A stretch of DNA of 64,000 bases, from assembly GCA_020630615.1 (NCBI GenBank), contig JAHDBA010000001.1, positions 76,838 to 140,837 on the forward strand, read 5' to 3'. Numbering within the stretch: position 1 is the stretch's first letter; the number at the start of each line of letters is the position of its first letter. Source of the DNA: Myxococcota bacterium (lineage in GTDB: Bacteria; Myxococcota; UBA727; JAHDBA01). Below are positions 46,132 through 54,969 of the stretch, in pieces. The notes under the pieces are model-generated. The model had not been told where the DNA came from. It did no database searches and saw only the letters and a program-made list of their open reading frames with translations. The translations under genes were made by a program, and so were the position numbers.

Positions 46132-47649
46132 ATGACTGAAGTGAATTGGGGAACAAATAATGCTGCATGGGACAGTTACAAAGACTTAAACAGTGGTGTG
46201 ATCAACGATTTAACCAAGCTATTGAATAACCCAGACGTGAAGTTTGAAGATGGCATTCTTTCGGTCGGTGGACAGGAGATCGCCCTTTCAGATCGGGAGC
46301 AAATTATTTTAGACCTTTTGGTCAATGATGACAAAACCGAACATGGATGGCGATTAAATGTCAATGAGTTGATGAACCGGTACGGTGGTGATGCTCTGGG
46401 GGAATGGAGTGACGCCACAGAGGTTGTCGATCAGTTCGCGAGTGATCTTCAAAGCCTTAATGAAGAAATTGCCGGAAAAATGGGCAACGCTATGGGTGCA
46501 CAAAGTGGCGAAGTACCCTTGTATCAAGATGCAATGACTCAATATCAGGAAGCTCTGCAACAACTTTACGCAAGCATGATGCAAGGTGCCACGGCTCAAG
46601 GATTTGACCCATCCCAGTTTGGTTTTCCAGGGCCACAAACCTTTCCTCAAGTCAATCCTTATGGTCAGTGGAACGCTGGGCAATACCCTAGCAGTACAAT
46701 GCAGGGCGCCGGCCCTGCACAAATGATGATGATGATGTTGTTGATGAACACAATGCAGCAGTTGAAACCCAACTTGCCGACCACGAACTCACAGCCAACA
46801 CCTGCGCCAAATACAGCACAAACCAGCGAAGTTGATGCACACGTGGTTGTCGATGACGCAACAAATCAAGAGAGCGGGATCGAATATTCGACTGAAATGA
46901 TGGCCTTTCCGCAGCTTAGGGCCGCAGGTTTAATACCCGATGGAATACACGAAAAAGTCAACAGCGATGGAACTTACGATATTTCAGTTTCGGTGAAGCC
47001 AGACTCTCAAGGCGGAGTGTTATCCCGAGCTCGAGAAGTCTATTCCTTTACAAATTTAAGTGAGAGCCAAAGAGATTTACTTGTCGAAGGACAAAGTAAG
47101 TTCAAACAAGATCTTCAAGTTTTGATTGATAAGTTTTCGGAGCTTAAAGACTCTATCAAAGCGTTAGTGGCCAAAGTGGGCGATGACCATCCAATGGTCA
47201 AAACCCTTGAGAATAGGCTAAAAGCCGTGGGTCAAGAAATTAACGACTTGCAAGACAACTTTAAAGACTTTGTGAAAGGTTTTGCGGAGGGCTCGACGAG
47301 TGAGGCAAGCTGGCAAGACGCTGTTGCACAAGCTAAGGAAACTGAGGAAGCTTCTCCTGTCAATGATGAAAGTTCATCTTTAAATGTCAGCCAATACGCA
47401 CTCGATCAAGACAGAGTCTTCACACATGCTGAGTATAGTGAAGCTATCGAGTTGCTGAAAGTGCTGAGAGATCTAGGTGGCGGTCTATCGCCAAACAAGA
47501 AGCGATTGCAAGAGGGACAATATATTCTGGATAAGCTCGAGGAAATGGGTTTTGATACAAACTCACTTAGTGACGGTGGCAAGATTAAGAAGAGTGAAGT
47601 TAATGATTATATTTCTGACCTTCGCGCTGAGCGTGAAAATTTAGCGTAA
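46132..47649 (+). CDS. Large protein with Gln/Met-rich linker and coiled coil, unknown function
   Basis: 505 residues, strong AAGGAG site. There is no signal peptide. The N-terminal helical part (1-125) begins TEVNWGTNNAAWDSYKDLNS. It is followed by a Gln/Pro/Gly-rich stretch with five Met in a row (GPAQMMMMMLLMNTMQQLKP, about residues 198-217). A mid-domain (about 255-320) follows. A coiled coil (about 320-390) begins LSESQRDLLVEGQSKFKQDL. The C-terminal part (430-505) ends in FDTNSLSDGGKIKKSEV, an EF-hand-like Asp/Ser/Glu loop at about 475-489. Composition and Met run recall the gene at 33827-35872. I do not recognise the family. A terminator follows. Confidence 0.8.
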   Translation: MTEVNWGTNNAAWDSYKDLNSGVINDLTKLLNNPDVKFEDGILSVGGQEIALSDREQIILDLLVNDDKTEHGWRLNVNELMNRYGGDALGEWSDATEVVDQFASDLQSLNEEIAGKMGNAMGAQSGEVPLYQDAMTQYQEALQQLYASMMQGATAQGFDPSQFGFPGPQTFPQVNPYGQWNAGQYPSSTMQGAGPAQMMMMMLLMNTMQQLKPNLPTTNSQPTPAPNTAQTSEVDAHVVVDDATNQESGIEYSTEMMAFPQLRAAGLIPDGIHEKVNSDGTYDISVSVKPDSQGGVLSRAREVYSFTNLSESQRDLLVEGQSKFKQDLQVLIDKFSELKDSIKALVAKVGDDHPMVKTLENRLKAVGQEINDLQDNFKDFVKGFAEGSTSEASWQDAVAQAKETEEASPVNDESSSLNVSQYALDQDRVFTHAEYSEAIELLKVLRDLGGGLSPNKKRLQEGQYILDKLEEMGFDTNSLSDGGKIKKSEVNDYISDLRAERENLA

Positions 47650-47675
47650 AAAAGTGAACGCCTGTGTGAAACTTA

Positions 47676-47709
47676 AAACCACTGCTTCATGCGGTGGTTT
47701 TTGTATTTT
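47676..47709 (+). terminator. Intrinsic terminator after the gene at 46132
   Basis: AAACCACTGC and GCGGTGGTTT pair with one wobble around TTCAT, followed by a T-rich tail TTGTATTTT, 26 bases after the stop. Confidence 0.8.
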
Positions 47710-47889
47710 ACGCAGTCTATGGTGTTGTCAACCTAAGAGGAGATAGGCGATTCATGATGTGAACACCTTATTCAATGCTCTATTGCGTACATTTGTTGCA
47801 TTTGTTTTGAAGGGAACTAACTCTTTACAATTGTTATTGCTTTTTAATCCCAAATCCTTGATCACGTGTTCACTACAGGAGATCAGAAT

Positions 47890-48378
47890 ATGGCAACGGG
47901 CGTAAATAAGGTGATATTGGTAGGTAACTTAGGCAAGGATCCAGAGGTTCGCTACACACAGACTGGGACAGCAGTTTCGAACATTCGGCTTGCGGTCGGT
48001 GAACGCAGAAAAGACGGCGAGCAATGGGTCGAGCACACGGAATGGTGCAACGTGGTTTGCTTTGGCAAAACTGCAGAAAATGTAGGACAATATCTTGCCA
48101 AAGGGCGTCAGGTTTACGTTGAAGGGCGTCTTCAAACGCGAAAGTATCAAGATCGTGAAGGTAACGATCGCTGGTCTACTGAAGTGGTTGCGAATCAAAT
48201 CCTCTTCTTAAGTTCACGTGGTGGTGATGCTCCTTCTTCGAACGCACCGAATGCTGGAATGCAGGGGGGCGCGATGCAAGGTGGTGGCATGCAGGGAGGA
48301 GGCTTCGCTCCCTCAGCCCCGGCGGCTCAAAACAACGGTGGCGGATCAGCGTTCTACGATGATGACTTGCCTTTCTAA
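47890..48378 (+). CDS. ssb: Single-stranded DNA-binding protein
   Basis: 162 residues from the ATG at 47890, which has GGAG eight bases before it (an earlier in-frame GTG is less likely). The OB-fold part (1-115) shows [40 protein letters not shown], and [21 protein letters not shown] Gly/Met/Gln-rich linker follows ([10 protein letters not shown]). The acidic tip DDDLPF recruits partner proteins. It binds single-stranded DNA as a tetramer in replication and repair. It stands alone with 180 bases of non-coding sequence upstream. Confidence 0.96.
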   Translation: MATGVNKVILVGNLGKDPEVRYTQTGTAVSNIRLAVGERRKDGEQWVEHTEWCNVVCFGKTAENVGQYLAKGRQVYVEGRLQTRKYQDREGNDRWSTEVVANQILFLSSRGGDAPSSNAPNAGMQGGAMQGGGMQGGGFAPSAPAAQNNGGGSAFYDDDLPF

Positions 48379-48412
48379 ACGAGAGCATATTAAAAAGCGT
48401 GCACATAAAGCT

Positions 48413-48433
48413 AGGAGCCTTACTCAGGCTCCT
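48413..48433. terminator. Hairpin between convergent ssb and response regulator genes
   Basis: AGGAGCCT and AGGCTCCT pair perfectly around TACTC. The T-runs on either side are weak, so it is a probable two-way terminator of modest strength. Confidence 0.6.
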
Positions 48434-48470
48434 TACTTAATTGGTGTTTTGTGGGACGCGCAGCTTTGTC

Positions 48471-49340
48471 TTATTCGTAGACGCCAATACTTTGATAGGT
48501 GTCAAGCTTTCGGTAGAGTGTGCGTAGGCCGATTCCAAGTTTCTTTGCCGCTGCTCGCTTATCGCCTTTGACACTTTTGAGTGTACTTTGGATTGCACGT
48601 TCTTCCATTTCTGAAAGTTTCATTCCGACACGGAAGACAATTTCGTGGACGGTTTGAGCGCTGACACTTTCATTGGATGTTGTGGTTTGGCTGAAGGCGC
48701 TGTCCTCTTTGAGCTGATGATGCTCTTGATTTTCTCTTGGGTTCTCATGCTTGCCTTCGCTCAGACGAAATTGAGAGATTGCTTTTTCTAAACTCATTAA
48801 CTCTCTACTAAGCTCGGTAGGATTCGTTCCTCTCCATTGCAATTCGCTCGAACTCAACTCTTCACCACCAATACTTTGATCACTCGAGTTGATTGTTTCC
48901 AACTTTTTCAAGATCTCTTCCATTAGTGCGTGGAGCTCTTGGTTTTCAAGAAGAAGGGCATGACGCTCCAGTGTTCGTTCGATAACGTTCAAGACTTCAC
49001 GGCGCTGAATGGGCTTAACAAGAAAGTCGCTCGCGCCTTTACGGATTGCTTCAACAGCATTTTCGATTGTTCCATACGCGGTCATCAATACGATTGAAAT
49101 GTGATCGTGGTTTTTCTTCACAAATTCGACAAGCTGAAGCCCATCGACATTCGGCATGACGAGATCGGTGAGAATAATATCGATTTTTTGTTGTTCTAAA
49201 TAGTCTTGTGCAACGGCGCCACTGTGTGCAGTAAAACAGGTGTACCCAGCGCGTTCAAAGATGCGGCCAAGGGAATCCCGGTGTGCAGGTTCATCATCGA
49301 CAACAAGAATGGTGTATTCAGAGGTGGGTCTAAGTGTCAT
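48471..49340 (-). CDS. Response regulator: receiver plus Fis-type HTH, no AAA+ domain
   Basis: 289 residues. The receiver domain (about 8-125) is normal: ILVVDDEPAHRDSLGRIFER, phospho-Asp in DIILTDLVMPNVDGL, LMTAYGT and FLVKPIQ with the Lys. A linker with a coiled coil (125-235) follows. The C terminus (about 240-285) is MEERAIQSTLKSVKGDKRAA followed by AKKLGIGLRTLYRKLD, the Fis HTH that normally ends NtrC-type activators. The sigma-54-activating AAA+ domain that should stand between is missing, so it cannot act as a classic enhancer protein; it may repress or act through the HTH alone. It is divergent from a diguanylate cyclase, with no histidine kinase next to it. Confidence 0.9.
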   Translation of the reverse strand: MTLRPTSEYTILVVDDEPAHRDSLGRIFERAGYTCFTAHSGAVAQDYLEQQKIDIILTDLVMPNVDGLQLVEFVKKNHDHISIVLMTAYGTIENAVEAIRKGASDFLVKPIQRREVLNVIERTLERHALLLENQELHALMEEILKKLETINSSDQSIGGEELSSSELQWRGTNPTELSRELMSLEKAISQFRLSEGKHENPRENQEHHQLKEDSAFSQTTTSNESVSAQTVHEIVFRVGMKLSEMEERAIQSTLKSVKGDKRAAAKKLGIGLRTLYRKLDTYQSIGVYE

Positions 49341-49376
49341 CTCTTCATCCTAACATATTCGTAGAAAAAGCGTTGA

Positions 49377-50774
49377 TTGCTTTGCAACCTGTGGTCGTTG
49401 TGTCAGATCGCTAAGGTGGGAATTCGAGTTCGACTTCTATTAACGCTGGGCGTGTTTACGACGCTTTCGATGGCTATTGCCTTAACTGTCGTATTATCAG
49501 TCGATCGTAGCGTTCAATCTCGAGCATTGATTGAAAGAACAAGGGCGTGGTCACAACCTCTCTCAACCTCTGCTGCAATGTCGATTGCACAAGGTCGATT
49601 ACCCGATCTGCATAATCTCCTCACGGCAACACATGAACGCCGTGCAGCACTTAACTTTCGCGATATTGTGATCGTCAATCACCTCGGTGTTGTGCTGGGC
49701 GATGGTGGCGGAACACGGTTTGGAGAAAACCTTGCGCGGACTGAAGATACTTTTGTTCGCGAAGCACTCCAACACACAAGAGCCTATGTTGAACGTTTTG
49801 ACGGTTTGCCAACACGAATCGCTGTGCCCATTGATAATGGTATTCGCTGGGGAACACTGGTTGTCGTTTTGAACACAGACCAAATCAACCAGAGTTTATC
49901 CTACCGTCGTCGCCGTTTTATTGCAGTGGCATTTGTCTTGGGAGTGCTTTCCATGCTTGTACTCCTCGGGCTGCTTTCACGTTTCATTGTTCGACCGGTA
50001 CGGGAACTTAGCCACGTTGCGGTACGACTCGCGCAAGGCGATCTCGATGCACGGGTACCTTTACAAAAAGAAGGTCGAGAGCTTGAAGAACTTGGGAATG
50101 CCCTCAATCAAGCTGCGCATCGTCTTCAAAACTATACTCAAGAACTTGAAGATGCTGTTTCCAGTCGGACGCAGGCTCTTGCGCGTGCCAATGACGAACT
50201 CCGTGAAGCGAATGCGAATCTCGAGTTGCTTGCAATCACGGACGGGCTCACGACACTCTACAACCATCGGCACTTCCAGATTTTATTGGAACGAGAGTTT
50301 GAACGTCAACGACGTGAGGGACGTGTTTTCGCAGTGCTCATGATTGATGTCGATGATTTTAAACATTACAACGACAATCACGGACACCCTGCCGGCGATG
50401 AACTTTTGGTGCAGATTTCAAAGTTGTTTCGGGACCATACGCGGGCTACTGATATTGTTGCACGTTATGGTGGTGAGGAATTTTCGATTCTTCTCCTTGG
50501 GGCAAGCTTTGAAGATGCGATGCATCATGGTGAAAAAATACGACAAGCTGTAAGCACCTTTGCATTTCACCATGCAGAGGAACAACCCCTTGGCTGTGTC
50601 TCTGTGTCAATCGGTGTCGCAAGTTGGCCTGACCATGGCGATACACCGCAACAACTCCTAGAGGCTGCCGATCGTGCACTTTACCGCAGTAAACGGCAAG
50701 GACGAAACTGTGTCTCATTGGCCGGCTATCGCGCGTTGCCAGAAGAGATTATTGCAGGAGCAGCAGATGCTTAA
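49377..50774 (+). CDS. Membrane diguanylate cyclase with HAMP domain
   Basis: 465 residues from a TTG; a GTG at 49416 may be the true start, as neither has a good ribosome site. Two membrane helices (about 17-43 and 180-205) enclose an outside sensor part of about 135 residues. A HAMP domain follows (RFIVRPVRELSHVAVRLAQG), then a coiled coil. The GGDEF domain (about 285-455) has the active motif GGEEF at 365-369 and the product-inhibition site RATD at 355-358, at the canonical five-residue distance. It should make cyclic di-GMP and be feedback-inhibited. The stop overlaps the next gene, a PhnD-like lipoprotein, which may bind the signal. Confidence 0.93.
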   Translation: MLCNLWSLCQIAKVGIRVRLLLTLGVFTTLSMAIALTVVLSVDRSVQSRALIERTRAWSQPLSTSAAMSIAQGRLPDLHNLLTATHERRAALNFRDIVIVNHLGVVLGDGGGTRFGENLARTEDTFVREALQHTRAYVERFDGLPTRIAVPIDNGIRWGTLVVVLNTDQINQSLSYRRRRFIAVAFVLGVLSMLVLLGLLSRFIVRPVRELSHVAVRLAQGDLDARVPLQKEGRELEELGNALNQAAHRLQNYTQELEDAVSSRTQALARANDELREANANLELLAITDGLTTLYNHRHFQILLEREFERQRREGRVFAVLMIDVDDFKHYNDNHGHPAGDELLVQISKLFRDHTRATDIVARYGGEEFSILLLGASFEDAMHHGEKIRQAVSTFAFHHAEEQPLGCVSVSIGVASWPDHGDTPQQLLEAADRALYRSKRQGRNCVSLAGYRALPEEIIAGAADA

Positions 50775-51744
50775 CTTTTGGCATATCCGAAATCGCTACT
50801 GGATAGTTTTGACCACTGCTTTGTTTTTTTTCGGCTGCAAAGCGGAGCTCGAACGCTTCCCTTTGCAACAAGCATCCGTGTTCGAGTCCTTTGACCCGAC
50901 GCGCTGGTCGCCCGGTGAAGAGCCTGAACGGATTGCAAGTGATCAGATGAGTGAACCCATCATCTTTGGGCTTCCACCTTTTTATTCCCGCAAACATCAA
51001 CTTGAAATGATGGACAAGCTCCGAGCTTATTTGGAAATCGAAGTTGAGCGTCCAGTTGAGATTGTGATCGCCGACTCGTATCGGGAAGTGGTTGAACGCT
51101 TTATTCGTGGTGAAATCCAATTGGTGTCGCTTCCCTCGGTCGCGTGGGTCATGGCAGAGCGTCGCTTGCCCGAAATGAAAACACTGGCAGCTGCCGTGTC
51201 AGAAGGTGGTGTCACTTACGCGAGTTATTTTATTGTGAGGGAGAATTCTCCCATCGAAAAGTTTAACGATGTTTTAGGTAAGAAGATTGCTCTTACGCAA
51301 GCGTGGTCGAGCTCAGGGTATGTTAAACCGATGGCTTGGCTGGTACGCCAAGGTTATGTTCCTGAGCGTGATTTTCAGATTGTCCCTTTACGTCAACACG
51401 ACCGAGCATTGAAAGCGTTAAAGCGAGGACAAGTCGATGTTGCGGCGGTGTCTTCCGAAACCTTAACGAACACCTCGTCGCTCGGGGTTCGGGGGCGTTT
51501 TCGTATTTTAGCAAAAGCGGGTCGTCTTCCGCATGATGCCATCGTTGCGCATCCTGAAGTCTCTCCATGGCTTACCTACCGACTTCAGAGAGCATTTTTA
51601 ACCTTATCCATTCACGACCCCAAAGGCGCAGATATTTTAGAGGACATGCATTCAATTACCGGTTACATGCCGGTTCCGGATGGGCATTTTGATGAAATGC
51701 GTGAAATGGTCGAAACGTTAAAGCTCTGGGAGTCACTCCCTTAA
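50767..51744 (+). CDS. PhnD-like periplasmic binding lipoprotein
   Basis: 325 residues from the ATG at 50767 (AGGAGC site), overlapping the cyclase by eight bases. The signal ends ALFFFGC (lipobox). The remainder is a phosphonate/phosphate-binding-type PBP fold: IIFGLPPFYSRKHQLEMMDK, LRAYLEIEVERPVEIVIADS, VVERFIRGEIQLVSLPSVAW, KIALTQAWSSSGYVKPMAWL, ALKRGQVDVAAVSSETL. Such proteins usually feed an ABC transporter, but none is nearby. Coupling to the cyclase suggests it presents a ligand to the cyclase's sensor part. Confidence 0.9.
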   Translation: MLNFWHIRNRYWIVLTTALFFFGCKAELERFPLQQASVFESFDPTRWSPGEEPERIASDQMSEPIIFGLPPFYSRKHQLEMMDKLRAYLEIEVERPVEIVIADSYREVVERFIRGEIQLVSLPSVAWVMAERRLPEMKTLAAAVSEGGVTYASYFIVRENSPIEKFNDVLGKKIALTQAWSSSGYVKPMAWLVRQGYVPERDFQIVPLRQHDRALKALKRGQVDVAAVSSETLTNTSSLGVRGRFRILAKAGRLPHDAIVAHPEVSPWLTYRLQRAFLTLSIHDPKGADILEDMHSITGYMPVPDGHFDEMREMVETLKLWESLP

Positions 51745-51781
51745 CTTTGTGGTAGGGTAAGGCAGGCGATAGCGGCATGAT

Positions 51782-53386
51782 ATGGAACTCGATCAATATC
51801 ACTTCAAACGCGTAGTATGGGACGAAGAGTTAATCTGGTCCGATGCATGGGATCCGTCTCTCGAGCGCCCAAGAACCTTTGAAGAAGGGCTTCTGAAACT
51901 CAATAGTGAGCAAGGCGCTAGTATCTATGTCTTTCACGATGCCCTATCTTTTTTCAGGCGTTGCACTCGTATGTGTGTGAAGATTGAATTTCGTTTCATC
52001 AGCCTTCATATTTTGTGTTCACTTTTGAATCTTAAAAATGATGCCACGGTTCAAAAGATAATTACGAGTCTTCAAGTGGGTACGCCAAAGATCGACTTGG
52101 GTGAATTTAGACTTGCCCTAGTTAACTTGTTGGAGCGTTTGCAGCGCGAGGACTTGCGTGAAATTTCGCGTCTTGAACATCGCGTGATACCGGTTGTGGC
52201 TGCGATGGAGGTTCAAGGGCTTCCATTTCTTCGGGAGCAATGGTCCGAGCGCTTACTGGCCATTCAAGAAGAGTTGAGTGATGCACTAACTGCTCTTGCG
52301 ACCTTTCTAAAGCTTGATATTCGTAGCCCTCAAGAGACACTTTTTGATGATTTCCTGGGCGAAGCCGACTCGAAAACAGAGTTGAACGAACGAAAAAATG
52401 AGCTTTTCTTCCGAGCAAGCCAAACCTTGGGTCAAGAAGTCAAATCGTGGTCTCAACTTTGTGATGAAGGAAGAAGCGAAGCGCTCTCACAGAAAATCGC
52501 AAGCATTCGTGCCAATGAGAAAATGGTATCAACCTACGGCGAACGCTTCTTGGATTTCGCAGATGCAACAAGGCTCTTCGGACATTTTGATCCCTTGGGG
52601 ACATCGACGGGTCGCTTTTCATCATCGCAAACCAACTTGCAAAATCTGCCGAAGCGCCCAGACTTTCGTGATTGTATTCGGGTCGCAAAAGGGAAAATCT
52701 TACTTTCAGCGGATTACGGCGCATGCGAGCTTCGTATTTTGGCCGAACTCTCAAAAGAACCTGTTTTCCTCGATTCGTTTCAAAAAAAACAAGACCTTCA
52801 TGCACGTGTGGCTTCAATGCTCTTTGAACACGAAGTCACCCGTGAGTCGCACCCTGAGCTTCGTGCGCGCGCAAAAGCGATGAATTTTGGGCTTCTTTAT
52901 GGCATGGGGGCAAAAGCTTTGGCAGCGTCCATGGGCGTTGATGCAAAGCACGCGTACACCCTTAAGCAGTCCTATGAATTGAGATTTTTGCGTGTCACGA
53001 GTTTCTTGCGAGAACAAGAAGAAGCGGCACGTCGTCTTGGATATGCAAAGAGTATCATGGGGCGGCGCTATTGGTTTTCGCGTGACGAATTGAAAACCTG
53101 GGCGGGAGGACAAAAACGAATCGCACGCAATATGCCGATCCAAGGAAGCGGAGCAGACATGCTTAAGCTTGCTATGGTTTCGCTTCATGCGGAACTCAAA
53201 GCTTTTGACGGTGCTGCTCTGGTGAACACGATTCACGATGAACTGGTGGTCGAGTGCAAAGAGGATGATCGCGCTTCTATTACAACACTTTTGGAATCTT
53301 CAATGCTGAATGCGCACCATGCAATTTGCCCGAACGTACCTGGAGAGGTTGTTGTAGAAGCCGCTCAATCGTGGAAAGCAACATAA
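51782..53386 (+). CDS. Short family-A DNA polymerase without nuclease domains
   Basis: 534 residues; E. coli Pol I has 928. Only the polymerase domain is intact (about 160-534). Motif A is LSADYGACELRILAEL with Asp311 and Glu316 (E. coli D705 and E710), although the usual Ser-Gln-Ile is Gly-Ala-Cys. Motif B is RARAKAMNFGLLYGMG with Arg361, Lys365, Phe369 and Tyr373. Motif C is NTIHDELVVE with His485-Asp486-Glu487. GTSTGRFSSSQTNLQNLPKR is also present. The 5' nuclease is absent, and the 3'-5' exonuclease is only a remnant (HDALSFFRRCTRMC) without its acidic residues. It should copy DNA without proofreading. An ordinary PolA must be elsewhere. There is no strong ribosome site. The next gene starts within 25 bases. 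Confidence 0.92.
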   Translation: MELDQYHFKRVVWDEELIWSDAWDPSLERPRTFEEGLLKLNSEQGASIYVFHDALSFFRRCTRMCVKIEFRFISLHILCSLLNLKNDATVQKIITSLQVGTPKIDLGEFRLALVNLLERLQREDLREISRLEHRVIPVVAAMEVQGLPFLREQWSERLLAIQEELSDALTALATFLKLDIRSPQETLFDDFLGEADSKTELNERKNELFFRASQTLGQEVKSWSQLCDEGRSEALSQKIASIRANEKMVSTYGERFLDFADATRLFGHFDPLGTSTGRFSSSQTNLQNLPKRPDFRDCIRVAKGKILLSADYGACELRILAELSKEPVFLDSFQKKQDLHARVASMLFEHEVTRESHPELRARAKAMNFGLLYGMGAKALAASMGVDAKHAYTLKQSYELRFLRVTSFLREQEEAARRLGYAKSIMGRRYWFSRDELKTWAGGQKRIARNMPIQGSGADMLKLAMVSLHAELKAFDGAALVNTIHDELVVECKEDDRASITTLLESSMLNAHHAICPNVPGEVVVEAAQSWKAT

Positions 53387-53408
53387 ATTGAGTTTGGGAA
53401 AAGATACG

Positions 53409-54479
53409 ATGGAAGTGAACATGGGTATTGAAGAAGAAAAGCAAGGGACGGATGCCTCAGTGGCCCCCAAAATTTCGTGGTCAGAATCGGGACCGCTCCT
53501 TGGTGAAGAACGCTTCGGCAAAGTGCGTGCTTTTGTTTGGCGCCATGGCAAAGCGACCGAGAACCAAGTTCAAGAGGTACGAAACCTTTTTGACGCACAC
53601 CGTTCCGAGTTTGAGGAGTCCCGTTTGGACGCTCTGAAAAATGCGACGCTGAAAGAAATTGCCTTTCGTGGTCGGGAGCTTCTTTGGCAAAGGGAGGTTC
53701 TCGCAACCGTGAAGACTCAAGAGCGAGCTCCAGCAGAGCATGAAGTTTTCGGTGAAGAAATATACTTAGGGGCTGCGCAAAGCAGTCAAGACGTGAATGC
53801 TCTTTGTTTTTACCCGTCTTTCGAAACGATTGAGCCGGAAGTAGAGAAGCTTCTTCATACGTGGTTGTCACGTCATTTTGGTGAGCTTTATAACGATGAT
53901 TTTCTTCGCGAGGCTTTGGAGCGAGGGGAGGCGTGCTATCAGCTTGCACGGCAACTGAAAGAGAAACGAGGATTCCTTCTAAAAAAAGAGGTGCGCGACC
54001 TTCTCAAAGATTTCGATCGGGAAGACAGGCAATGGTTACGACAGAAAGGCTTTCGGGTTGGGTACTTAGCGGTGTATCGGCCCTTTGTAACCTTGAAGGC
54101 AAGGCGGCAACTTTTTCAATGGAGCCCTTTGAGCGAACCACAATCGTTGGAAGGACTCGGCGGGCGACTTTCCATGCCAGTTGACGCATTGAAGGATGGT
54201 CTTGGCCCTCAAATTTGTCGAGACTTGGGTTTTGTTCGAATAGGAAATTGGTGGGTGGACATCCCAACCTTTGAAGCATGGATTCAAGAAGCGTTTCGCG
54301 AACAGGGAGATGTCGTGAACAAGGACTTCGACTGGTTGCGGAGCTGGTCCTCAAAGTTGGGCGCCAAGCCAGAACTCTTAATGCAATGGGTCCCCAAGGC
54401 TCTTCATCAAAAAGATTGGTTTCGAGCGCTGGGACGTGCTTTGGTGGAGCATTTAAATGCAGTGGTCAAACATGATTAG
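53409..54479 (+). CDS. Unknown protein with a Suv3-helicase-C-like stretch
   Basis: 356 residues from the ATG at 53409 (TTG at 53388 and ATG at 53421 are other options). It is a cytoplasmic, helical, strongly charged protein. One part (RQWLRQKGFRVGYLAVYRPF followed by VTLKARRQLFQWSPL) resembles the stretch G-R-x-G-x-x-x-V-Y-x-P-x-x-L-K-x-x-A-x-R-L of the Suv3-type RNA/DNA helicase C terminus. It is followed by LGPQICRDLGFVRIGNWWVD. The helicase core itself is missing. Close linkage to the short polymerase suggests a DNA-related role. Identity is weak. Confidence 0.65.
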   Translation: MEVNMGIEEEKQGTDASVAPKISWSESGPLLGEERFGKVRAFVWRHGKATENQVQEVRNLFDAHRSEFEESRLDALKNATLKEIAFRGRELLWQREVLATVKTQERAPAEHEVFGEEIYLGAAQSSQDVNALCFYPSFETIEPEVEKLLHTWLSRHFGELYNDDFLREALERGEACYQLARQLKEKRGFLLKKEVRDLLKDFDREDRQWLRQKGFRVGYLAVYRPFVTLKARRQLFQWSPLSEPQSLEGLGGRLSMPVDALKDGLGPQICRDLGFVRIGNWWVDIPTFEAWIQEAFREQGDVVNKDFDWLRSWSSKLGAKPELLMQWVPKALHQKDWFRALGRALVEHLNAVVKHD

Positions 54480-54591
54480 GCCGGACGTTGCAAAGTCGTA
54501 AACGTGTCTTTGAAGGTTGCATTTTATACAAAAAGAGAGTGATAGTCTTTGAACCTTCGCTTAAATATGCTTATTTTATGGCCTCAAACGT

Positions 54592-54969
54592 ATGTTAGGA
54601 GCTGAAAACCAGGTGCACCATAAACCAATGAATCAAGTACCGACATCAATTTCTGTGGATCATGAGCGTGGCGTTGTCCACTTTGTATGGGAGGACACTG
54701 ATGGGCTTGTCTCAATCACAAATCTTCGTCGCTATTGTCCTTGCGCTGAATGTCAGGGTCATGTTGGTGAGATCCGCGCTGTTGCGAGTCAATGTGATGG
54801 TGTTGAAGCAATTGAAATGGTGGGTACCTATGCAGTTCAAATTTTCTTCAACGACCATCATAACACCGGAATTTATCGTTGGAGCTACCTACGGTCTTTG
54901 GTTCGCGCGCATCGAGAATTGGATGCAGGTGACGTGACTTTTTCAAGGGAAGGAGAACTCAGTGCTTGA
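54592..54969 (+). CDS. DUF971-family protein
   Basis: 125 residues. It matches the DUF971 (gamma-butyrobetaine hydroxylase N-terminal-like) fold: LVSITNLRRYCPCAECQGHV with the CPCAEC cysteines, VEAIEMVGTYAVQIFFNDHH, and NTGIYRWSYLRSL. These small proteins bind iron or an Fe-S cluster or zinc through the cysteines and are often found with Fe-S assembly genes. The start at 54592 has no clear ribosome site; ATG at 54628 is also possible. The last eight bases overlap the DUF2058 gene. Confidence 0.88.
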   Translation: MLGAENQVHHKPMNQVPTSISVDHERGVVHFVWEDTDGLVSITNLRRYCPCAECQGHVGEIRAVASQCDGVEAIEMVGTYAVQIFFNDHHNTGIYRWSYLRSLVRAHRELDAGDVTFSREGELSA

